A DNA stretch of 12,507 nucleotides, taken from Mageeibacillus sp. UBA5439. Lineage in GTDB: Bacteria > Bacillota > Clostridia > Saccharofermentanales > DTU023. Under the pieces are notes generated by a model. It did no database searches. It saw only the letters and a program-made list of their open reading frames with translations, and was not told where the DNA came from. The position numbers were made by a program, and so were the translations under genes. Location: NCBI GenBank assembly GCA_002427505.1, contig DIRJ01000001.1, positions 1 to 12,507 on the forward strand. The letters run 5' to 3'. This document shows positions 7,177 to 12,507 of the stretch, in pieces (position 1 is the first letter of the stretch; each line of letters begins with the position of its first letter).

Positions 7177-8028
7177 CTAACCCTTAGCTTCACGACGCCG
7201 TGATTTTAATGACGAAAGTGTAGTAAGCAGCAGCAGAATAATCAAAAGCATAACAGCAATAACTGAAGCAAAGGGCCAGTTAAACAGTTGCATTGCCTGC
7301 TGATAGATCACCGTACCAATTACCTGTACCTTGCCCCTGCCCAAGATGGACGGTGTAGTGTAGGAGCTTAGACAAGCCCCGAATACTAGAATGGCACCGG
7401 CTCCAATTCCACCGCGGCTAAGCGGAAGAATAATCCTGAAGAATCGCTGGAGCCCGTTTGCTCCGAAATTCTCAGCAGCTTCTATAACATTATTGGGGAT
7501 AGCTTGTATACTGTTCATAATTGGTAGAACCATAAAGGGCAGGAAACCCTGTATTAAGCCAATTATGATTGCAACAGGAGTCCCCAGAAAGGCAATCGGA
7601 GTATCGATAATATTCAATCCTAATAGTATTGCATTTACAGTACCGTAGTTTGTAAGCATGCCATACCATCCCATAGTTTGAACCATTACACCGCTAATGA
7701 GGGGAAGCACTACCAACACCAAAAGTGTCGTCTTCACATACCCTTTAGCGTTTGCCATGAAATAGGCAAGGGGATATGCCATAAGTGTACAAATCACAGT
7801 CGTAACTATACTAATCCAGAAAGTGCGTATGATTACTTCGAAGTAGTATGAGTCTTTAAAAAATTTCAAATAGTTGGAAAGTGTTAAAGGTAAATCAGGC
7901 TCAACCTGGCCCGCTTGATATGTCAAAAAGCTATTGCAGAAGAGTAATATAAAAGGTATTACAAATAGTATAAAAAACAAAATCGCGAGCGGAATTGTCA
8001 ACCTATTTATTTTTTTCTCGTTTTCCAA
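7177..8028 (-). CDS. ABC importer permease, PotB type
   Basis: 283-residue inner-membrane subunit, about six transmembrane helices, first at 11-33 (IPLAILFFILFVIPFILLF). The EAA motif is EAAENFGANGLQRFFRIILP around 184-203. The segment between helices (LTLSNYLKFFKDSYYFEVI) is the usual PotB pattern. The start is TTG with AGGAGAG about 5 bp upstream and no better candidate. The gene lies 117 bp after the binding-protein gene, the largest gap within the transporter; the gap holds a strong hairpin that may lower permease expression relative to the binding protein. Pairs with the PotC-type permease that follows. Confidence 0.94.
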   Translation of the reverse strand: MENEKKINRLTIPLAILFFILFVIPFILLFCNSFLTYQAGQVEPDLPLTLSNYLKFFKDSYYFEVIIRTFWISIVTTVICTLMAYPLAYFMANAKGYVKTTLLVLVVLPLISGVMVQTMGWYGMLTNYGTVNAILLGLNIIDTPIAFLGTPVAIIIGLIQGFLPFMVLPIMNSIQAIPNNVIEAAENFGANGLQRFFRIILPLSRGGIGAGAILVFGACLSSYTTPSILGRGKVQVIGTVIYQQAMQLFNWPFASVIAVMLLIILLLLTTLSSLKSRRREAKG

Positions 8029-8081
8029 AGCTGCTCTCCTTGCAGACAGTATTCTGCTAACCTGATTATAAATAGAGGCGG

Positions 8082-8130
8082 GAAGAACAATGAAGGCATT
8101 GGGCTCCGCAGCATACCTTCATTGTTCTTC
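8082..8130 (-). promoter_or_regulatory. 15-bp perfect hairpin between binding-protein and permease genes
   Basis: GAAGAACAATGAAGG at 8082-8096 pairs perfectly with 8116-8130 around a 19-base loop. On the transcribed strand the hairpin starts about 15 bases after the binding-protein stop codon. No T-run follows, so it is not a classic intrinsic terminator. Hairpins at this place in importer operons are known to shield the upstream message from 3' decay, or cause partial termination, so that the binding protein is made in excess. That role is inferred here from position and strength. Confidence 0.75.
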
Positions 8131-8145
8131 AGAACTAATATGAGC

Positions 8146-9222
8146 TTAGTCGGCAGCTATGCGTCTATTCCACATTTCTGTCCATGCATCCTGTTGCAAA
8201 AGAATGTAGTCCCAGTCAAGATTTACAAGACTTTCAACATTTTCGCCATAGACCAGCTTCTTGGCGACATCATCTGAAACTACAACATTTTTGTTGACAG
8301 GGCCAAAAAATATTTTTTCTGCATAGGCTGTTTGAGTATCGACACTAATGCAGCGATTGACAAACTCCTTCGCAAGCGCATCATGCTTGGTGCCTTCTGC
8401 AATAACAATGGTATCCTTCGCTAAGATAGCGCCCGGATCGGAAGGGTAAGCAAAGCCTACAGGGAAGCCCTGTTCAATGTAATCATTGGCGTAACTGTTA
8501 AACAATGGAGCAGCAAGAATGTTTCCAAGCTTTATTTCAAGGAATAGTTCATCGAGGCTAGTATAAAACATGGGGACAGGTTTTAGCTCTTCAAGTTTTG
8601 CGAAGACTTCATCAATTTGGGTTTCAATATCGTATCCAAATGCTTGAGCAGTGGCTGAGATAAAAGCATCACCTTCAAATCCAGGGTAGTTGGGAAAGGC
8701 GATTTTACCTTTATACTCAGGATTCCACAGATCTTTCCAGGAAGTAATGGGGCTTGATACTAGTTCATTGTTGTAGGCAATTCCCAAGCCCATGATGGAC
8801 ATACCATAACCACCGGTTTGTGCAAAATCATATAGCTGATCAAAGTTACTTAAGGAAGAGTCCACCTCTTGAGCGACTCCGGCATCTACGGCTTGTTTTG
8901 ACTCAAATATATTGAGGAACAATACATCCATAGATGGATTGCCTTTTTCAGTGTACAACTTGGCTCTGCGATCAGCAGTACCTCCAAGGACTAATTCAAT
9001 AGAGCAGCCATATTCTTTTTCCATGGGATCTACAACGGCCTCGCGAAGAACAGCTTCAATCGTGCCGCCCCAGACTCCTACAACCAGCTTCTCGCCTTTG
9101 AATTGATCGCTGGCTGCTTCAGATTTAGATTCTTGGGGTTCCTCGCCGTTCGAGCATGCAAACGCAGTGAATAGCATACTCACCACTAAGAGAACCACGA
9201 GTATTCTTTTTAAATTTTTCAT
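8146..9222 (-). CDS. ABC importer substrate-binding lipoprotein (PotD/Fe/thiamine class)
   Basis: 358 residues. A signal peptide (basic KNLKR, hydrophobic core 7-20) ends in lipobox TAFAC with the lipidated Cys23, followed by a Ser/Glu-rich linker, so the mature protein is anchored outside the membrane. The domain begins at KLVVGVWGGTIEAVLR (about 45-60), the first strand of the class II periplasmic-binding fold that includes PotD, FbpA and ThiB. Also visible are MDVLFLNIFESKQAVDAG, SIMGLGIAYNNELV and WKDLWNPEYKGKIAFPNYPG, all typical of this group. Ligand unknown. ATG start with AGAGGAAAG upstream. First gene of the operon, with a promoter and a leader of about 73 bases before it. Confidence 0.94.
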   Translation of the reverse strand: MKNLKRILVVLLVVSMLFTAFACSNGEEPQESKSEAASDQFKGEKLVVGVWGGTIEAVLREAVVDPMEKEYGCSIELVLGGTADRRAKLYTEKGNPSMDVLFLNIFESKQAVDAGVAQEVDSSLSNFDQLYDFAQTGGYGMSIMGLGIAYNNELVSSPITSWKDLWNPEYKGKIAFPNYPGFEGDAFISATAQAFGYDIETQIDEVFAKLEELKPVPMFYTSLDELFLEIKLGNILAAPLFNSYANDYIEQGFPVGFAYPSDPGAILAKDTIVIAEGTKHDALAKEFVNRCISVDTQTAYAEKIFFGPVNKNVVVSDDVAKKLVYGENVESLVNLDWDYILLQQDAWTEMWNRRIAAD

Positions 9223-9275
9223 TCCATCTTTCCTCTCTCATATGTCGCTAATAATAGTAACTGTCGCAGTATTTC

Positions 9276-9297
9276 ACCGTATACCGTCGACCGTATA
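9276..9297. promoter_or_regulatory. Candidate operator at the transcription start
   Basis: TATACCGTCGACCGTATA at 9280-9297 is palindromic in 16 of 18 positions. It also sits in three head-to-tail heptamers, ACCGTAT, ACCGTCG, ACCGTAT (9276-9296). It covers the expected start site (about 9295) of the minus-strand promoter, where a repressor would block initiation. The size would suit a LacI- or GntR-type dimer, but no regulator gene is in view. Confidence 0.55.
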
Positions 9298-9301
9298 AGT
9301 G

Positions 9302-9330
9302 ATCATAACAAATCAAGGAAGAGTGGTCAA
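9302..9330 (-). promoter_or_regulatory. Sigma-A promoter of the importer/catabolic operon
   Basis: On the minus strand, TTGACC (9330-9325), 17 bp, then TATGAT (9307-9302): one mismatch from consensus in each hexamer, with ideal spacing. The predicted start is near 9295, giving a leader of about 73 bases before the binding-protein ATG at 9222. It is the only strong promoter I see for the genes down to position 1. Confidence 0.8.
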
Positions 9331-9334
9331 GAGT

Positions 9335-9355
9335 TTATTAGACAGTTTCTAATAA
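9335..9355. repeat. AT-rich 21-bp palindrome just upstream of the -35 box
   Basis: TTATTAG (9335-9341) and CTAATAA (9349-9355) are perfect inverted 7-mers separated by 7 bases. The centre lies about 17 bp upstream of the -35 hexamer of the operon promoter, a position suited to an activator or a second operator. In RNA the stem would be weak (mostly A-U), so a DNA-binding site is more likely than a terminator. Confidence 0.45.
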
Positions 9356-9472
9356 AAAAGATAAAAAAGTCGAGTGCCTTTATATAAATTCACATATATC
9401 ATCTTCTTTGTTAGATCAGCGAACCGGCCGGATAAGGTCAAATGTCCAAATAGATAGAGGGATGCCGTATAA

Positions 9473-9555
9473 ATGGCAGCCTGGTGCCACCCGTATGGTC
9501 CGCCACTTTGCTTAGGGCAGGAACCGTGGGGAGCTTATCGCAGGCACCAATCCAT
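9473..9555. other. GC-rich nested-hairpin element, possible structured RNA of unknown class
   Basis: On the plus strand a series of nested complementary blocks forms one long hairpin: ATGG 9473-9476 with CCAT 9552-9555; TGGTGCC 9482-9488 with GGCACCA 9543-9549; CCC 9490-9492 with GGG 9528-9530; GGTCC 9497-9501 with GGAACC 9520-9525; GCC 9502-9504 with GGC 9516-9518, leaving an 11-base loop. An 11- to 12-base one-sided bulge lies at 9531-9542. No T-run follows on either strand. It begins about 10 bases after the stop codon of the 168-residue gene (minus strand). I compared it by eye with T-box, cobalamin, TPP, THF, SRP and 6S RNA and could not assign it; orientation is undecided. The rest of the 9356-9565 interval shows nothing else I can name. 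Confidence 0.4.
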
Positions 9556-9565
9556 GCACTACCGG

Positions 9566-10072
9566 CTAATAGGGAATTTCCTGGCGGCTTTCATACTCAT
9601 CATCAAAATACTTGTAGTAGATGCTAACCATTTCCCCCTCATGCGGCACCTGCTCTCTTAAGTCTGCATCCCTGAGTACCAGGAGATTCATTTTTTCAGC
9701 AAAAGCCATAAACTTGTCCTGCAGGGGCTGGTGCTCCGACAAGTAAGGCTTTTCGGAAATATTCAAGACTTGCCATTTGCTTCCCTGGGGGTACTGCCAA
9801 AAATGCACTGATGCAAGTAACTTATCTCTGGAAATAATTATTTCCAGAAAATTAGCATCTTCATTTTCAATCAGGCTGTCAATTTCCTCTGAAGAAAATG
9901 TCAGATTTGCCTTGTTAAGCGACAAAAGATAATCATAGGCTGAGTTATCTAGTCTGCCGATATCATTAATAGCAACCGGTTGGAAGAAGTCCTCTAGCTC
10001 CCCCAGCCAGTCGATAAATAAATCTTCATCCAGATAATCCATCGCTTCAACAATTTCACTTATTTGCTTCAT
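9566..10072 (-). CDS. Acidic protein of unknown function, 168 residues
   Basis: Soluble, strongly acidic protein without signal peptide or membrane segment. The N-terminal third is helical and rich in Asp/Glu (EIVEAMDYLDEDLFIDWLGELEDFF), the middle has SSEEIDSLIENEDANFLEI, and the end is again acidic (YYKYFDDEYESRQEIPY). I recognise no family or catalytic motif. The start chosen is ATG at 10072, with CAGGAG 7 bp upstream; a TTG at 10120 would add 16 residues but lacks such a site. It is a single gene read away from the divergent lysine operon, and its first base lies about 100 bp from that operon's promoter. Its function cannot be inferred from this context. Confidence 0.65.
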   Translation of the reverse strand: MKQISEIVEAMDYLDEDLFIDWLGELEDFFQPVAINDIGRLDNSAYDYLLSLNKANLTFSSEEIDSLIENEDANFLEIIISRDKLLASVHFWQYPQGSKWQVLNISEKPYLSEHQPLQDKFMAFAEKMNLLVLRDADLREQVPHEGEMVSIYYKYFDDEYESRQEIPY

Positions 10073-10170
10073 ATAAAAACTCCTGGTCTCTGCGGAAATA
10101 AAGTTGGCCTGACAATTCAAATTTTAAGCCATTGTGCCTGTAATAGTCCAGTTCTATGCAGAATAGACAA

Positions 10171-10199
10171 TTGACAGTGTTGGCAGCTAATGCTAGGAT
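10171..10199 (+). promoter_or_regulatory. Sigma-A promoter of the lysine transporter operon
   Basis: TTGACA (10171-10176), 17 bp, TAGGAT (10194-10199): a perfect -35 and a -10 matching at the key T, A and last T positions. The predicted start is near 10206, 16 bases before the first helix of the lysine riboswitch, exactly where a leader transcript should begin. Confidence 0.8.
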
Positions 10200-10221
10200 A
10201 CATAAAAATTGAATCGCTTTA

Positions 10222-10450
10222 GATAGAGGTGCGATTTTCAAGAGTAGTGTCGGTATCAGGCAGGCAGCCGCCGGTACGAAAGGGAAAAACGCCGAAGCTT
10301 TAGAAGATTGCCTGTCTTCCATTGCTGGGTCGTCAGAGAATATCTGCCGAACTGTCACAAGCTTTTGTGGAGCGCTATCGATGGTATCAGATATCTATTG
10401 ATCATTTATTTGATTCCCATGGAACCGCTTATGAAGGCGGTTCTTTTTTT
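10222..10450 (+). ncRNA. Lysine riboswitch (L box) with expression platform
   Basis: Senses lysine in the nascent mRNA leader and ends transcription when lysine is plentiful. The aptamer spans 10222-10379. P1 is GATAG (10222-10226) with CTATC (10375-10379). It is followed by AGGTGCGA and, after a short gap, CAAGAGTAGT, as in the known lysC leaders. Then come AAAGGGAAAAACGCCGAAG (10279-10297), TTGCTGGG (10322-10329), and CTGTCAC...TTGTGGAGCGCTATC at the 3' side. All conserved core elements and their order match the class. The platform continues to the terminator at 10422-10450. It implies that the transporter behind it carries lysine and is made only when lysine is scarce. Confidence 0.95.
10422..10450 (+). 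terminator. Intrinsic terminator of the lysine riboswitch
   Basis: GAACCGC (10422-10428) pairs with GCGGTTC (10437-10443) around an 8-base loop, followed directly by a run of seven T (10444-10450). It lies 73 bp before the binding-protein start with no plus-strand gene upstream, so it acts as the regulated terminator of the leader. Confidence 0.9.
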
Positions 10451-10522
10451 GAAAACTCCGCCGACGGGTCAAAATAGTCGGAGAGCGCAGTTTTAAGCTG
10501 TGCCAGGAAAGGAAACAAAAAA

Positions 10523-11425
10523 ATGAGGAATCTGATGGCAATAATGATGGCAGTAGTCATGCTGTTCACACTGGCAGCTTGTAGTGGAGCAGAGACATCC
10601 GCGGACGGGACTGAAACGCAGGCTGTCAGCACGCAGAAACCTGCTGCCCTTGTAGAAGATGGTGTCTTTACCATTGCCATGGAATGCGCTTACGCCCCCT
10701 ACAACTGGACCCAAAACAATGACAGCAATGGAGCCGTGGAGCTCAGCAATGTGCCCGGATCCTACGCCAATGGCTACGATGTCATGATTGGCAAGATTAT
10801 TGCCGAGGCAAATGGCTGGGAGCTGGAAATAATCCAGTCTGACTGGGACTCCCTGGTACCTGCTGTGATGACCGGCTCGATCGATGCCGCTATCGCCGGA
10901 CAGTCGATGACAGCTGGCCGTTCCGAGCAGGTTGACTTCGCCGGCCCCTACTTTTACGCCACTATGGTCGTCCTGACCAAGTCTGACAGCCCTTTGGCTG
11001 CAGCTGAAAGCATCCTGGATTTTGAGGGGGCTGCCGGGACCGCCCAGATCTCAACCATCTGGTATACGGCATGTCTGCCCCAAATGGCGGGAGCGGATAT
11101 CAAGCCGGCTGCTGCCGATGCCCCGGCCATGCTGATGGCACTGGAAACCGGTATGGTTGACTTTGTTGTCACCGACCTGCCCACAGCCCAGGGTGCGGTT
11201 ATCGCCTACCCGGATATGAAAATACTGGACTTCAGCGGCACAGACGGAGACTTTCAGTTTTCTGAACAGGAGCGTGCTGAAAATGTCAATATTGGCATCT
11301 CAGTGATGAAAGGCAATGCCTTGCTCCGGACCGCAATTGATGCAGTCCTGACAACCATGACGGTCGCTGACTTTAACAGCCTGATGGAAGATGCCATCTC
11401 CATCCAGCCCCTGAGTGCGGAATAA
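10523..11425 (+). CDS. Lysine/polar amino acid ABC transporter binding lipoprotein
   Basis: 300 residues. Short signal peptide with lipobox TLAAC, lipidated Cys20, then a Ser/Thr-rich linker; the mature protein is anchored outside the membrane. The rest is a family-3 solute-binding domain (amino acid type). It starts at DGVFTIAMECAYAPYNW (about 47-63), where the Ala-Tyr-Ala-Pro-Tyr stretch lines the ligand site. Further on are LVPAVMTGSIDAAIAGQSMTAGRSEQVDFAGPYF, the hallmark of this family (the conserved Arg would hold the ligand carboxylate), and MVDFVVTDLPTAQ. GGAAAGGA lies before the ATG. The lysine riboswitch upstream makes L-lysine the most likely ligand; a broader basic-amino-acid range is possible. 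Confidence 0.93.
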   Translation: MRNLMAIMMAVVMLFTLAACSGAETSADGTETQAVSTQKPAALVEDGVFTIAMECAYAPYNWTQNNDSNGAVELSNVPGSYANGYDVMIGKIIAEANGWELEIIQSDWDSLVPAVMTGSIDAAIAGQSMTAGRSEQVDFAGPYFYATMVVLTKSDSPLAAAESILDFEGAAGTAQISTIWYTACLPQMAGADIKPAAADAPAMLMALETGMVDFVVTDLPTAQGAVIAYPDMKILDFSGTDGDFQFSEQERAENVNIGISVMKGNALLRTAIDAVLTTMTVADFNSLMEDAISIQPLSAE

Positions 11426-11429
11426 AGCC

Positions 11430-12230
11430 ATGGACAAATTTTCTAAACTAATCTCTGACATTGCTAAACTCTGGGCAGGCTATGGTAATAGCTATTTACG
11501 CGGCATCAGCTCCACGCTGGTCCTGGCCTTAGTTGCCACCGCCATCGGCTGTATCATCGGTTTTGTCTGCGGAGTGCTGAACACCATACCGGTATCGCGA
11601 AACGATCATGCGGTCAAACGCTTTTTCCTGCGCCTGGTACGGGTCATTATCCGGATTTATGTGGAAATCTTCCGTGGGACGCCCATGGTCCTGCAGGCGG
11701 TCTTCCTTTACTACGGTTTGCCCTACATCACGGATAACGCAGTCAAGTTTTCCAGCATCTGGCTGGCGTCAATCATCATCGTCTCCATCAACACCGGAGC
11801 TTATATGGCGGAATCTGTCCGCGGGGGCATTCTTTCTGTCGATCCGGGACAGACGGAGGGCGCCAAGGCCGTGGGCATGAACCATTATCAGACCATGACG
11901 ACGGTTATCCTGCCCCAGGCACTGCGCAACATCATGCCGCAGATCGGCAACAACTTCATCATCAATGTCAAAGATACATCTGTGATGTTTATTATCGGCT
12001 TTCCCGATTTTTTCGCCGCCCACCGGGCAGCAGCCGGAGCGACTTTTCTCTACTTCCCTTCAGCCAGCATCGAAATGGCGGGTTACTTCACTCTGACCCT
12101 GATCGCTTCAGCCCTCTTGCGTTTTCTGGAGAAAAAAATGGAAGGTGACAGTAACTACGAACTGGTTGCTGCAGACCCTCTGGTCATGTCAGCCGGTACC
12201 TATAGCCATCCGGAAAGGAGCAAAAAATGA
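11430..12230 (+). CDS. Lysine/polar amino acid ABC transporter permease
   Basis: 266-residue membrane subunit of the HisMQ/GlnP family. The first helix (ISSTLVLALVATAIGCIIGF) is followed by VEIFRGTPMVLQAVFLYYGLP, the family signature. The coupling motif is EGAKAVGMNHYQTMTTVILPQALRNIMPQIGNNFI, with the invariant Gly and LP. Five or so hydrophobic helices are visible. I start it at ATG 11430, 4 bp after the binding-protein stop; a GTG at 11415 would overlap that gene. Only one permease is encoded, so it probably works as a homodimer. The C-terminal 30 residues are polar and extend past the usual end. The stop codon overlaps the ATPase start as ATGA, so the two are translationally coupled. Confidence 0.94.
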   Translation: MDKFSKLISDIAKLWAGYGNSYLRGISSTLVLALVATAIGCIIGFVCGVLNTIPVSRNDHAVKRFFLRLVRVIIRIYVEIFRGTPMVLQAVFLYYGLPYITDNAVKFSSIWLASIIIVSINTGAYMAESVRGGILSVDPGQTEGAKAVGMNHYQTMTTVILPQALRNIMPQIGNNFIINVKDTSVMFIIGFPDFFAAHRAAAGATFLYFPSASIEMAGYFTLTLIASALLRFLEKKMEGDSNYELVAADPLVMSAGTYSHPERSKK

Positions 12231-12507
12231 ATAGCAGTCAAAAGGCTATCCTGGAAGTCAGAGGCCTGCACAAGGTCTTTGGTAACAATCCGGTCCTCAA
12301 TGGTGTTGACTTTGAAGTTTATACCGGCGATGTCATCAGCATTATCGGTGCCTCAGGTTCCGGTAAATCGACCTTATTACGCTGCATCAATCAGCTGGAA
12401 ATGCCCGACTCGGGTGAGATTCTTTACCGGGGCGAAAACGTCCTGGCCCGCGGTGTCAATGTAAACGAGTATCGTTCCCGCGTCGGCATGGTCTTTCAGT
12501 CTTTCAA
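12227..12507 (+). CDS. Lysine/polar amino acid ABC transporter ATPase (5' part)
   Basis: First 93 codons of a GlnQ/HisP-type ATPase, cut by the window end. Translation from the ATG at 12227 gives ILEVRGLHKVFGNNPVLNGV, then Walker A GASGSGKST and the Q-loop segment VGMVFQSF just before the edge. The ATG overlaps the permease stop (ATGA) and has AGGAG 6 bp upstream. The order binding protein, permease, ATPase is the standard one for polar amino acid importers. Confidence 0.93.
   Translation, partial: MNSSQKAILEVRGLHKVFGNNPVLNGVDFEVYTGDVISIIGASGSGKSTLLRCINQLEMPDSGEILYRGENVLARGVNVNEYRSRVGMVFQSF

Noticed and set aside
9478..9500. T-box on the minus strand (GGGTGGCACC)
   Set aside because: The bases form one arm of a hairpin with 9543-9549; there is no terminator after them, and a separate promoter lies between this site and the next gene.
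9480..9580. Cobalamin riboswitch on the plus strand (GGTGCC and AATAGGGAA)
   Set aside because: The second motif is the stop region of the 168-residue gene on the other strand, and the invariant B12-box further down is absent.
10056..10358. 100-residue two-helix membrane protein on the minus strand
   Set aside because: Its first half is antisense to the lysine riboswitch aptamer and promoter, and no ribosome binding site precedes its GTG.
10415..10450. T-box leader, because TGGAACCGC precedes the terminator
   Set aside because: The flanking AGGG and its downstream pairing partner are missing, and the upstream RNA is clearly a lysine riboswitch; the match is part of the terminator stem.

Overview
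The window looks like chromosomal DNA of a Gram-positive anaerobe of the Clostridia (Bacillota). Both substrate-binding proteins are lipoproteins with a Gram-positive type lipobox, the Shine-Dalgarno sequences are strong AGGAG(G), several genes start with TTG, and a textbook Bacillota lysine riboswitch is present. This placement is inferred from features, not from a marker gene.

Region 1 (about 1-9330, minus strand, read right to left) is one long operon. A promoter (TTGACC-17 bp-TATGAT) with a candidate operator over its start site drives a spermidine/putrescine-Fe-thiamine-type ABC importer: lipoprotein binding protein, two permeases, ATPase. Then follow a PfkB-fold kinase with an unusual GGGN active-site motif, a double-SIS-domain protein, a YjbQ protein, a nucleoside-phosphorylase-family protein, a small unknown protein, a canonical PfkB sugar kinase, an orphan reading frame without a start, and the N-terminus of an enamidase-like amidohydrolase. 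Most genes overlap or lie within 30 bp of each other. A 15-bp perfect hairpin follows the binding-protein gene. The set is a plausible route for import and breakdown of an N-glycosidic or nucleoside-like compound: import, phosphorolysis, kinase and isomerase steps on the sugar, ring opening of the base. The substrate cannot be read from the sequence.

At the left edge (1-77) the amidohydrolase gene is broken by a fold-back. Thirteen-base inverted arms flank 51 bp that encode the natural continuation of the protein on the opposite strand. This is either an invertible segment or, more likely, an amplification or assembly chimera at a contig end.

Region 2 (about 9330-10200) holds an AT-rich palindrome, a compact GC-rich structured element of unknown class, and one unrecognised acidic protein of 168 residues on the minus strand.

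Region 3 (10171-12507, plus strand, visibly more GC-rich) is a lysine uptake operon: a consensus promoter, a complete lysine riboswitch ending in an intrinsic terminator, then a polar-amino-acid ABC transporter of lipoprotein binding protein, permease and ATPase (cut by the window end). The riboswitch identifies lysine as the likely substrate.
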